Of a stretch of DNA of 64,000 nt, positions 1-11,900 are shown piece by piece. The translations under genes were made by a program, and so were the position numbers. Source of the DNA: Tolypocladium sp. Sup5 PDA-1 (lineage: Eukaryota; Ascomycota; Sordariomycetes; Hypocreales; Ophiocordycipitaceae). Every line of letters begins with the position of its first letter. The stretch's first letter is position 1. Under the pieces are notes generated by a model. The model was not told where the DNA came from, ran no database searches, and saw nothing but the letters and a program-made list of their open reading frames with translations. The DNA is taken from the NCBI GenBank assembly GCA_000750105.3, contig JPHH03000003.1, forward strand, positions 558,001-622,000, read 5' to 3'.

Positions 1-1
1 T

Positions 2-1073
2 TGTGTGGCAGAATTGGAAGACTCCGCACTCGGCGATACTCAACGGCCCGAGATACAGGCTTCTGGTCTTTGCATGGAGCATCTCAAGGACGTCAATCTG
101 GAAGCCTACGAGGGCTCTCCCTTCTCGGTCGCGGCAAACAAAACCATCGACTCGCTTTCGCTGCAATACGGAAGTATTCCGGGCTTTGAATCGGCCATGA
201 GCTATATTCTGGGCAGAGTCAAGTCGAACTGCGTAGCCACACCCCGTCGTCTCGAGTTGGAGCTGATGCAAGCAGGCAAGGTTGGTTATAAATGAAGCAT
301 GGAATGAAGGGCCATCGTTGCTAACGCATATGTGTTAGATGCGACTTTCATCGGACGTCTGCTTTGACGAATACATAGTGTTTGTGCGAACGCATCTGGA
401 CGCACTATACGAGCTGTATGGCTCCGGCACGACCGGCGACGATCCGCGTCTGAGGTACTACCGACACGGCATCCGGTTAATGAGATCGATCATCCAACGG
501 CCTGAACCTGGCCAACCTGCCATGCCGGACGAGTCGGTGGAAGTGCCGTTCAATCCCCTCAGCCTCGACGGGCGGATGACACCCAACATGGACGACTTTT
601 TCGGTTCCATGACCGACTTCAACTTTGATATGCCTACAGACACTGCCGCTCCAGTTCCAGATACCCCCATTCCAGACGTTACCCTCAACCCACGCCCGCC
701 CGAAGCAGCGGCATGGCTGCCCACACCGGAGGGTACAGCATCCATGGGGGCATCGTCCGGTGGAACTGGAACGCCAGCATCTCCTGCAACATCGTTGTCG
801 TCAAAGAAGGTCGACTCCAACAGCTGCTGTGGGATATGCGGCTACCGGCCAAAGGGCGACCCGCGGTGGTTCGGCGGCAGCATGGCGAAGCATAAGAAGC
901 TGCAACACGGCGCCGGCCCGCCCAAGATATACAAGTGCCCGTTCCCCGGGTGTACCAGCCGGTACAAGAGCCGGCCGGACAATTTGAGACAGCACCAGAT
1001 TGACAAGGGCCATTTCGTGGACGGCGAGGACGGCGAGAGCCAACGGCCAAGCAAACGGAAGAAGACGGGATGA
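2..1073 (+). CDS. C2H2 zinc-finger protein, 5' end cut by window edge
   Basis: The reading frame is open to the left edge, so the start lies outside. Visible exons are 2-280 and 339-1073; the 58-bp intron 281-338 starts GTTGGT, has a GCTAAC branch site and ends TTAG, and the exons join in frame (codon phase 0), giving 337 visible residues. Two C2H2-like fingers sit in the C-terminal third: the first with CGICGY and HKKLQH, the second with CPFPGC and a distal H-x5-H pair. A Lys/Arg-rich tail (KRKKTG) could be a nuclear signal. Before the fingers is a Pro/Thr/Ser-rich acidic stretch typical of fungal regulators. Probable DNA-binding transcription factor; target and pathway cannot be inferred. 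The first finger has an unusual long spacer (WFGG insertion), as in several fungal-only finger families. Confidence 0.8.
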
Positions 1074-2594
1074 CTTGACGAGGAGGGAAGGTAATGGATT
1101 TCGGGAAGCATATGGGCTGTTTATTTCACATTTACACATAGACCTGAGGGCATCATCAGGTACATACTGGGCTTGTACGCCTGGAGCGTCTGGAGTTTGG
1201 GATTGTTTCTTGTTTGGGTAGGTTGACTACGAGGTTGGATCTCGAAGTGGCCGGTGCTGATTGGGACGATGATACCATGGGCGGAAGAGCGGGATGTCGC
1301 CTCGACGGGTGTGGGATAATATACGGCCACCAAGTATGTACGGACTACTTTGTGCTTCGTAGAGTCGCACGGCATAACCGACGAGACACGGAATTGAGGC
1401 CGTCGACTGTTAGTCTGTTGCACTAGAGGGCGGGATCGGCGAATCGCGTGCCGCATCAGCATTTGTACATGTGCGCGTCTGGGCCCCATTGGGGAGGCTG
1501 GGCAACCTAAATATAATGTTAAAATATGCGTAAGGTACTACTTCGTACGAGTACTCCGTACGAACAGTTGGTATTTGTTGTACCGGTTCGTTCCGCAGTG
1601 TTAGACTGATTTCGCAGCCGTCACGTACGAGTACATCACGTAAGATTCAAGTCTCGACAGTCACGTGTGCGGGACGAGACGAGGACGGTCCATGGCCCTA
1701 GTCCCAAGCGGTAACAGGCCCAAGCCACCGCCTCGTCATGCGGCGCCGTGATAGGCCGAGGGCGTTGCGGCCATTCCGCTGGCGTCAGCTGGCGATGCCG
1801 ACGCCAATGCACCCAGCAGATACCTAACTTGCTAACGCACCCGACAGCGGGAGGAAAACCTTGCCGGGCTGGACTGCGCCGTCTGGGCTTGCTGGGCTCT
1901 GCTTCAGGCTGGTAACCATTTGTTGGCATTGTTGGCTCGGCCACCGCCATATTATTGCCCGCTCCACCCGTCCGCCAGCCCAGACCAGCCCCTAGTCGCA
2001 CCTCTCCCCCCCCCCCCCCTACCGAATAATTCCCCAACCCACACCAGCAGCTCACTCCTCCCTTCTTTCTGCCCACACCTCTACCCAGCGCGCACCTCCA
2101 CGCCTCCTCCAGCCCATTAACGACACCCCCAAACCAGGTCCAGGGTTTTGCTTGAGCCGCGCGCGGGCTCGACGACGACGACGCTGGCAGATCGAAGCTC
2201 CAAGGACGACACGAAGAGACGACGCGGGCGAGAGCGAGCGAGATACCAGAGCAGCGCGAGCGAGCCAAGTGAAGCGGGCACGGGCACGAGCGGGCACGAG
2301 AGGACGTGACGAAAAAGGCCAGCAGAGCAGAGCGGGTGCGTGCGGTGCGTACGTTGCTTGCCGTGTTTTGGGGCTCGGCCCGGAACAGAACAGTTGGACG
2401 ACGGGCGTGTTTCTTCCCCGAATACCTGAGGTACTCGACGGCATCTGACTCTGTCGCCATCGCCATCGCCATCGCCGTCGCCGTCGTCGCTCGTCCGTGG
2501 CCACGTTGCTGCTGCTGCCGCCGCCGCCGCCTCCGCCGCTCCCAACCGCCGCGCGGGCCTCGTGGGCCGCATCGGCAACCCTCCAACACGCACA
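1074..2594. other. intergenic region and probable 5' leader of the next gene
   Basis: No credible gene. Holds two copies of the dispersed 9-mer (TACTTCGTA at 1539, TACTCCGTA at 1552), a run of 14 C at 2006-2019, a pyrimidine-rich stretch (about 2000-2120) and a GCCATC/GCCGTC microsatellite at 2453-2490 just before the FAR1-like gene. The pyrimidine-rich tract resembles fungal core promoters. Long frames on the minus strand here are by-products of the CAG repeats further right. Confidence 0.6.
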
Positions 2595-3353
2595 ATGTCG
2601 AGCCTGGGACCGTCCGGGTCCAACGCCCACGCCGGCCTCAACTTCTCGCAGGCCGGCCTCCGCCGCAACCCCGGGTTCGCGCCGTCGCACGCGAACCAGC
2701 ACCAGCACCAGGCAAACAAGCAGTCTCCCGCGCCGCACGCCGCGTCGCCGTACCAGCCGCAGGGCTACACGCCGCAGCAGCCGCCCCAGGGCACCTATCC
2801 CCAGCACCTCTTCGCCGCGCCGACGGCCAATGTGCCCAACGGCCATCCCTCGTCGCGAACGCCCAATAGCCATGTCCCCAATGCCATCAATGTCCAGCGC
2901 CAGCGCGCCGCGCCCCCGAGGCAGCAGATGCAGCCCCAGCCAAACCCGCCGCCCATGATGTTCCCCAGCGGCATCAGCCAGCCTGTCCAACATGAGCCCA
3001 TCATCTCGCACCCGCAGCAGCACCAGCAGCCTCATCCGTCTCACCAGCAGCCTCACCCCGGGCACCCGAGCCACCAGCAGCAACAGCAACAGCAGCAGCA
3101 GCATCAACACCACCCGCAGCAGCAGGCCCACCATCAGCAGCAGCAACATCAGCAGCAGCAACAGCAGCATCAGCAGCAGCAGCATCAAGCCCACCAGGCA
3201 CACCAGGCGCACCAAGCTCAGCAGGCGCACCAAGGACACCAAGGGCATCCTGGCCATCCGGGACACCAAGGACACCAGGGCCATCCGGGACACCAGGGGC
3301 GCCAGTCGCACCAGGGGCATCCTCATCCCCAGCAACAACACACTCCGCAACAA

Positions 3354-3390
<37 letters not shown>

Positions 3391-4601
3391 CGCCGCCTCA
3401 GGCACCTCCGCCGCAGCAACAGCAGCAGCAGCAACAGCAGACTCCGCAACAGCAGCCTCAACAGATGCCGCAACCCCAAGCCCAGCCTCAGCAGCAGCCG
3501 CAGGTGCCGCAGGTGCCGCAGGTGCAACAAGTACAGCAGCAGCAGCAGGTGCAGCAAGTCCAGGCCTCGCCGCAACAGGCGCCCGAGCCGATCCCCCAGC
3601 AGCAGGACGACCATGCTGCGGATGAAATGGACATGGACAGTCACAACGATGGGGAAAACGACGCTTCCCTCGAGGCTAAGCTCCTCAGCGACCCATCGTA
3701 CGTCCCGACACATCCCATGGGCGAAATGATGTCACCGCCGCCCGAAGGTGGGAGCTATCCAACTTTGGAGGCAGTCCAGAAAGCCGTCTTGCGATATTGC
3801 ACCTCGGTCGGCTACGCCATCGTCATTGGCCGTTCGAAAAAGACGGTTCCTGGGCTGAAAAAGGTGCTCTTCGTCTGCGATCGGGCGGGCAAACCGCCGA
3901 GCCGCGTCAGCCCCGAGTTCCGCAAGCGTAAGACGTCGTCTCGGAAATGCGACTGCCCCTTCGGCTTCTTCGCCATCGAGCAGCGGACGCAGTGGACGAT
4001 TCGGTACCGACCCGACCCGGCGCACTTGCAGCACAACCACTCGCCGAGCGAGGGTCCCTCGCACCACCCGGCTGCGCGCAAGTTGGATAGCAAGATGGTG
4101 GCTGCTGTGAAGCAGCTCAAGGAGAATGGTACGTCGTCTAAGCACCCTGTCATTGGTAACTCAGTTTCCGCTGACTACCTTGCAGGCGCCGGCGTGTCCG
4201 AGACGCTGCAGATTCTTCAAACTGAGAATCCAGATTGCCACTTGCTCCCGCGGGACATTTACAATGCCCGAGCAGCCATCAACCGAAACCCGCAGAAAGT
4301 GGCTACGGGCCTGGCGGAGAATCGGCCGGCCATCTACACCAAGCCGCAGCAGTCTCCTGAAGATCGCATCCGGGCCGACCTCAGGAGGGAGCTGGCCAAG
4401 GCTCGCGAGGACATGAAGAAGATTGAAGACGAAAAACAAAAGGAAATCGACGACCTGAAAGCCAAGCTCGAGGAAAAAGAGAAGCTGATCCAGAAGTTTG
4501 AGATGTTCATCGACATTTGCAATCAAAGGGTCATGGTTCAGCGAGAGAGACTGGCGGGCCCCGAGGGTAGTCCGGCGGCGGGAGGGAATCCAGCCGGGTG
4601 A
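2595..4601 (+). CDS. Gln/His-rich protein with FAR1-like zinc DNA-binding region and C-terminal coiled coil
   Basis: Start is the first ATG (cacaATGtcg); the frame is open further up but only through a GTG. Exons 2595-4128 and 4186-4601 give 649 aa. The intron 4129-4185 (GTACGT, gctgac branch, TTGCAG) is 57 bp, a multiple of three without a stop, so reading through it would only insert 19 residues. Residues about 139-335 are a low-complexity tract of Gln, His and Pro, including repeated HQA/HQG/HPG steps encoded by CAG/CAC. Residues about 386-495 carry spaced Cys and His (VCDRAG, KCDCPF, HLQHNH) as in the FAR1/MULE-associated zinc DNA-binding domain. Residues about 577-630 are a charged coiled coil. 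Likely a nuclear DNA-binding protein related to domesticated Mutator-type transposase N-termini. Domain assignment is by pattern, target unknown. Confidence 0.75.
3010..3600 (+). repeat. CAG/CAC-rich low-complexity tract coding poly-Gln/His
   Basis: Dominated by CAG, CAA and CAC codons, with the purest CAG run around 3355-3390 and a middle section (about 3186-3310) of repeated CACCAG-GG/GCN units coding HQA, HQG and HPG. Slippage-prone, so length is likely polymorphic between strains. On the minus strand it creates long Leu-rich shadow frames. Confidence 0.9.
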
Positions 4602-5945
4602 GCTCCTCTGTGCCGCGTATTGCCTGGGTTGTTGGTCTGCATGAAGGGGGCGGTGGACCGTGACGGGAATACGGGAGAAGGGAGAGGGACGGCGTATGGC
4701 GTGACTGTTCGATTCGCTGCAATCTCGTCTTCGGGAACTGGGGATATGGCCAAAAAGAAAATCATAGGGTGGATGTCCGCGGACAACGGGCTGATGGGAT
4801 TTAGGTGTTGGACTTTCCGGAACTTTTACGGCTTTTATACTTTTACTGCGCTTAAAGAGATATATAAGGTATGCTGTTACTTATGCACCTGGACCACCGT
4901 GGGAACTCGTGGGTATTGTGCGCCGTTTGAGGTATCGACTCCCCGAGCTGCGGCGTGGGGCTGTATGTAGGCAAGATATCGAGGCCCCCGGGTGAGGATT
5001 GGCGGCATTTGGGACACACGGTCGTACGCGTAGCAGGACGGCCGGAGTCTTATTTCGCGGCGCACAAACAGCAGCATGTCTGGAGTGAGGTACCTGAGGT
5101 TTTTAGGCAGATGTATGGAGCTCTGCACGTACATACCTACGTAGGGTGGAACTGGCGTCATGCACCTCTAGGGGACCTGCAGGGCAAAGCGACGAGGAGG
5201 GAGTTGACATGCTAGGGATGCCTATGTAGGTAGTTTTGGGTGCCGGCCATTAAGTCTGCTTGAAAATGTACCTGCAGAAGCAAACTGCATGTTGACCTAC
5301 CGAGCAGCCCCTTGATAACTCTATTTTAGGCAAGGTACTGCATGCACCCCAGAGCATCATTCCCCAACTTGGGATGAAGTTGAAGTTGACACTGGACGGC
5401 GGCAAGGCGGGCACTTGTTAGCGGGGCCGACGCCTCTGACGCCTCCAACGCCTCTGAAGTCAACAGCCACACCCCATGCGTTGCGCGTGGGGCCGGGCCA
5501 ATCAGGCACACGCACGCTCCTGCCCAACAGGAACAGCACATGCCCGTCGCGACAGGGGTTCTCAGGGTCGCGTAGCGGGTTGCACTTGCAGTGCGTAATG
5601 ACCGTGGTGGACATTTGCTCCTGCTGCCGGCAGTATCGTATCTCCCGACTCGACAAACGCCTTCGACTCTTCCTCGCACCACGCATCCATCCTCGCCGCT
5701 AGGGCTCACGACCACCGACGGCACGACTGCGCGACTCGCCCACTGCCTCGACACGCTCTCCTTTGTTGCCCCCTGCGCGCCTGGGGCTCCCTCACGCCGC
5801 GGCAGCTCCCGCCCCTGAGATCCGGACCGCCGCTCCCAGCTCCCCACACTCCTTGTCTTTCGCCCTCGTGAGCCGGCCTCTCTCTTGGAGATGACCTCCC
5901 GTGCGTGATCTCCAGATCCCTCTACACTCCGCCGTATCTCCCGAC
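4602..5945. other. intergenic: 3' end of FAR1-like gene and dynein promoter/leader
   Basis: No gene recognised. The first 300 bp become AT-richer (about 4790-4880) and probably hold the 3' UTR of the upstream gene. GGTACCTGAGG and TACGTAGG-type motifs occur around 5090-5150. From about 5640 the plus strand is pyrimidine-rich, in keeping with a promoter and 5' leader for dynein. Confidence 0.5.
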
Positions 5946-8900
5946 ATGGAGGTGTCCTCGCCGCCCGCGCAGAGCCCGGCGGCCAACGGCGTCGCGCCAG
6001 CGCCGTTCCCGACCATCGAGCCCGAACGCGTAGTCGAGCATCTCGCTGCCGTCTGCCAGATCGCCCTCGGCGCCACGCGGGAAGAGCTCGAGCAGGTGGG
6101 GAGCTTGCTGCACAAGAGCCGCTACGGCGAGACTGTCTCGCGTTGCACTCGTTTTGCGAATGATACCCAGAATGTTCTGTATATCCAAAAGGACATTGCG
6201 CCTTCGTCGACCGTCGAGAACGGGTCCGACACTGCTGGTGAGATTTACCACCCCCTCGCTACCGAGTGCCGTCAACACTCCGCTGATATCCTTTTTGAAA
6301 CCGCAGTGCCCTCGTCCTTTCACTACACGCTTTCGACCGAGATCTCTTCATCAGCCACGACGGTAGCCTCGCTCATCCTGCTCAAGACGCCGCTGCCCAT
6401 CGACCCGACCCGACCTCTTACATCTCAAATATTCATTACTAATTTGCCCGGCCCTGCCTCCCTTAATGCCGCCGTGGGAGAGCAAGGTGCCTCTCTCTCG
6501 CCGTGGGAGGTTCTTCATTCTCAGGTTCACCACGCCTTGGTGCCGTACTTTGATGCCAACACCAAGAGCCAACAGTTGGCAAACGGGTCGAGGGGCCGTG
6601 CAGACGTCGACGCAAAGACAGGCATCCCCGTGACGAAGAAGAGGCTCAACGACCTGGAGCTGAGCTTGCTTCACCTCCAGCAGAATGTCGACATCCCCGA
6701 GATATCCCTGGCGTGCCACTCGATTGTCCAAAACGTTCTCGACGATGCCGAAGCACAAGACACTAAAGCGTCGATCGATGGGATCCCGCCCAATCTGCTT
6801 CAAGACAGCACTTTCCTGAACCGGCTGCAGGCGAACGTGAATACCTGGATCAAGTCCATCCAGGGCATCACCAAGTTGACCAGAGAGCCTTCGAATACAA
6901 GCCAAGAGTTCAGCACCGCCAGCCAAGAGGTCAACTTTTGGTTGTCCATGGAATCAGCCTTGGAGGGCATCGAGGGCCAGCTGAGGAGCGAAGGAGTCAT
7001 CTTGACTCTCGAGATCCTAAAGCATGCCAAACGCTTCCAAGCCACGGTCAGTTTCACCGCTGACACGGGGCTGAAGGAGGCCATGGAGAAGGTGCAAAAG
7101 TACAACCAGCTCATGCGGGACTTTCCCCTGGACGAGCTGCTGTCTGCTACGTCGCTGCCCAAGGTCCAGGAAGCCATTTCGCAAATATTCAACCATTTGA
7201 ACAAGAAGCTGAGGATATGCCCCTACCCGATCAGAAGAGCACTTCCTCTGGTCGAGGCCATCTCGGCCGATCTGGACGACGTGCTTCACCGATTGTTACC
7301 CGGCACCGAGCTGGTGAACCTCGATTACCAGCAATTCCAAGCTCTCATGCGCACCTGCGACGGAATATTCAGGACCTGGGAGGAAAATATCAAGGAGTTC
7401 ACCAATGTCGCTCGTGAAGTCACACGCCGCAGGAACGAAAAGTTCATCCCCATCAAGATCAACAAGAAGCACGTGGAGCTCGAGTCACGAATCAAGTATG
7501 TTGACACATTCCGCGACAACCACGAGCAGCTTCAGCGAACGATTGTCAATGTGCTGGGTCCAAAGGCCACAATCCCAGGCGTGACCGAGACCACTGGTAC
7601 CAACGGTGTCGTCATGGAGGAGATGGGCGATGTCGACGCCGTGGAAGAGGTCAAGCAGGCTTGGGAGGCGTTGCAGAACGTGGACTTGCTGGACGTCACG
7701 GATCAGGGCAGGGAGCGATGGGTTCGAGCCGAGAACCTGTACAACGAGCGCACCACGCGAGTTGAAAACTCCATCATCGCCCGACTACGGGACCGCCTCG
7801 CCACGGCCAAGACCGCCAACGAGATGTTCCGCGTCTTTTCCAAGTTCAACGCCTTGTTCGTGCGGCCCAAGATCCGCGGAGCCATTCAGGAATACCAGAA
7901 CCAGCTGATGGACCATGTCAAGCAGGCCATCAATAGTCTGCATGAGCGGTTCAAGCAGCAGTATGGCCACTCCGAGGCGCACGCCATGGCTCAGCTCCGC
8001 GACCTTCCCCCAGTTTCCGGAGCCATCATCTGGGCACGTCAGATTGAGTTCCAGCTGGACGGCTACATGAGAAAAGTAGAGGCAGTACTTGGTCCCGGCT
8101 GGCACATGCACTCCGAAGGCCACAAGCTGCAGGAAGAGAGCGAACTGTTCAAGCACAAGCTTGATACCGGTCGAATCTACGAGGCGTGGCTGACTGACGT
8201 TAGCCGGCGGAAGATTTCAATCTCCGGCCAGCTCTTCGACATTGCTCGAGTGCGATCTGCAGGCGGCATCCTCGAGCTGGCAGTCAATTTTGACCCTCAG
8301 ATCATCACCTTGTTCAAGGAGACCAGGAACCTCATGTGGCAGTCCTACTCCGTCCCCCACGCCGTGACTACCGTGTCCAAAGATGCCAAACGAGTGTATC
8401 CCTATGCCGTCAGCCTCATGGAGAGCGTGCGGACCCTATCCCAGACCCTGCGGCAGATCTCCGACATGGGCGAAGAGTCTGTCTTGCTCAGCGGCTATCG
8501 CAACGACGTGTACCGGTTGATTGGAGAAGGTGTTCCCTTACGATGGGAGTCGTTCATCAACTCCCACGAGCTGTTCTACGCGGACCCAAGGCAAAGCCGA
8601 CCACTTCTTCCTGGTGGGACGGAGTTTAGTCTCAACAAAAATACGGAGAGCAAGCACGGCATGTTCATTCGAGGCTTTGCGGCTGCCGTCTCTGCCCTTC
8701 AGAGCAAGGCCGTCTCGTTGAACCACATCCATGCGACGGTGGAACAGGCACTGAAAGAGCTCAGCATCTGCTCGTACGATGCCTCAGCATTCCAGTCGCG
8801 CCTCAACACCATCCAATCTGCCGTCGACCAGCTGAACTTGGAACAATATGTCAACCTTGACTTTTGGGTCGCTGGGCTGAATCAAAAGGTGCAGTTCATT

Positions 8901-11900
8901 CTCTTGGAGCGCCTTCACAGCGCGGTGCAAGCCTGGATTACTGCGTTCGAAGACGAGACGCTGGACGATAGCCGGCGGAAGAAGTCTAGTGAGGACGAGG
9001 AAAAGCAGGATGGCCCGACGATGAAGCGTCTAATTCTGGAGCTGGCGATGCGGAATCAGGTCATCTATCTGGATCCTCCTCTGGAATACGCCAGAGCTAG
9101 TTGGTTCCTGCACCTTCACGACTGGCTTGGCATCGTCTGCAATCTGCGAAAGATCAAGGCTGCCCGGTATCAGATGAGCCTCAACACAACCGCCAATGAC
9201 GAGCCGCGGTTCACCGACCTACCTACCGAGTGTGCCAGCATGCTTCACCGAGTGTACGTGTCTGTGGAGAAGAAGCTGCAGGAGATTAGCGCGTATGTCG
9301 ACAAGTGGCTTCAGTTCCAATCCCTGTGGGATCTCCAGTCGGAGCAGGTCTACGACATGCTTGGCGACCATCTTCCACGATGGCTCGAGTGCTTGCAAGA
9401 TATTCGCAAGGTCCGCACCACTTTTGACACGCAGGAGGTGAGCCGCTCGTTCGGACACCTCACCGTCGACTACGACCAGGTTCAGACCAAAGTCAATGCA
9501 AAGTACGACCAGTGGCAGCATGAGATCTTGATGAAGTTTGCCAGCCGACTAGGCAACCGTATGCGAGATGTCCACGCCGATATCGAAAAGGCACGGAAGC
9601 ATCTCGAGGGCCAGAGCTCCGACACGTCGTCTACTGCGCAAGCTGTGCAATTCATCACAGCCGTGCAGAGTTGCAAGCGCAACGTCAAACTATGGGCGCC
9701 GGAGATTGACATGTTCCGCCAGGGACAGTCGACGCTCGTGCGACAGCGGTATCACTTCCCCAACGACTGGCTTCATATCGAACAGATTGACAGCCAGTGG
9801 GAGGCTCTCAAGGAGATTCTCGAGAAGAAGTCGAGAATCATGGAGGAGCAGTCCGACGCCATGCGAGCCAACATCACTGCGCAAGACAAGCTGGTCAACG
9901 AGCGCATTGCGGAGATCATTTCGCAGTGGAATGAGGAGAAGCCAGTGTCCGGAACCATACAGCCCGACGTTGCTTCGGCTACGCTGAGCTCCTTTGAGTC
10001 TCGAATCGCCAACCTCCAGGAAGACTTCCTGCAGGTCGTCAAGGCAAAGGAGGCCCTGGACATTCCCGCCAGTCAAGACAGCTTTTTGGAAGCGACCCTC
10101 GAAGAAGTTCGAGACTTCCAGTCTGTGTGGTCGAACCTTTCGACTATCTGGGGAAGTCTGAATGAGACTCGTGATGTCTTGTGGACCGCCGTTCAGCCGC
10201 GCAAGATCCGATCCAAGGTAGACGACCTCATCAAGAGCACAAAGGAGATGCCCAGCCGAATGAGGCAGTATGCTGCCTTTGAGCACGTCCAGGGAATTCT
10301 GCGCGGATTCCTCAAGGTCAACCCCATCCTGTCGGATCTCAAGTCTGATGCTATTCGCGAACGACATTGGCACAAGATTTACAAGCAGATCAAGCCTCAG
10401 AAGCGGTTCTCCCCCAGCTCCATGACCCTCGGCGACGTTTGGGACCTCAACCTCGTTGCAACCGAGGCCATCGTCAAGGATATCATTGCCCAAGCGCAAG
10501 GTGAAATGGCGCTCGAAGAGTTCCTGAAGCAGGTCCGCGAGACGTGGCAGAATTATGCTCTTGAAATGGTCAACTACCAGAACAAGTGCCGACTCATCCG
10601 CGGTTGGGACGATCTGTTCGCCAAGTGCAGCGAAAACTTGAACTCGCTTCAGGCCATGAAGCACTCTCCATACTACAAGGAGTTTGAGGAGGAAGCGGTG
10701 TCGTGGGAAGACAAGCTGAATCGTGTCCATGTTTTGTTCGATGTCTGGATCGACGTCCAGCGCCAATGGGTTTATCTCGAAGGCGTCTTTACCGGCAATG
10801 CGGACATCAAGCACCTTCTCCCCATCGAGTCTGGCCGGTTCCAGAACATTAACAGCGAGTTCTTGGCTGTCATGAAAAAGGCCAACAAGACGCCATATGT
10901 GCTTGACGTCCTCAACATCCCCAATGCCCAGAAGTCCCTTGAGCGTTTGGCAGAAATGCTGAACAAGATCCAGAAGGCTCTGGGTGAATATCTGGAGAAG
11001 GAGCGAGTCTCCTTTCCTCGGTTCTACTTTGTTGGTGATGAGGATCTTTTGGAAATGATCGGTAATAGCAACGACACCCTGCGCATTGCCAAGCACTTCA
11101 AGAAGATGTTTGCTGGCTTGTCCGGTCTTGTGATGGACGACGAGGCCGTCATCTCTGGCTTCACCTCCAAGGAAGGTGAAATTGTCAAGCTCAAGAAGGA
11201 GATTTTCCTTGCCAAAACTCCAAGAATCAACGACTGGCTTGCGCTGTTGGAGGGCGGGATGAAGTCGACCCTGGCGGAATTGTTGGCTGAGGCTGTGGAT
11301 GTCTACACGCCCATATTCGAATCGGAGACGATCGACAACGACTCACTGAACCAATTCATGGAAATGTTCCCCAGCCAAATCGTCGTCCTAGCGACTCAGG
11401 TGGCGTGGACGACGGCCGTCGACAAGTCTTTGGCTGCGGGCGGGCAAACACTGCAGGTGCTCTTTGAGAGAGAGGTCCAGGTTCTGCGAGTCCTCGCTGA
11501 TACCGTGTTGGGAGACCTGGAGGTTACTCTGCGGAAGAAGTGCGAGCAGCTGATCACGGAATGTGTCCATCAGCGCGACGCCATCGAAAAGCTCATCAAC
11601 GCTGGCGCGGACTCTGGAAGCCACTACCTTTGGCAGCTGCAGATGCGATACGTCTACAACCCGGAAGGAAACTTCCTCGACCGTCTCCACGTCAGGATGG
11701 CCAATGCCAAACTCAACTACGGCTTCGAATACCTGGGCGTCCCCGACCGTCTTGTTCGAACGCCTCTTACCGATCGATGCTTCCTCACCCTCACACAGGC
11801 TCTCTGCCAGCGCCTCGGAGGTTCGCCGTATGGCCCGGCCGGTACGGGTAAAACAGAATCCGTCAAGGCTCTGGGTGTCCAGCTGGGTAGATTTACCCTT

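Noticed and set aside
3186..3310. CRISPR-like array in the repeated HQA/HQG/HPG region
   Set aside because: Short codon repeats within a coding sequence of a eukaryote; no spacer pattern.
2052..3713. 553-codon minus-strand frame opposite the FAR1-like gene
   Set aside because: Made almost entirely of Leu/Arg from the reverse reading of CAG/CAC repeats; the plus-strand protein has real domains.
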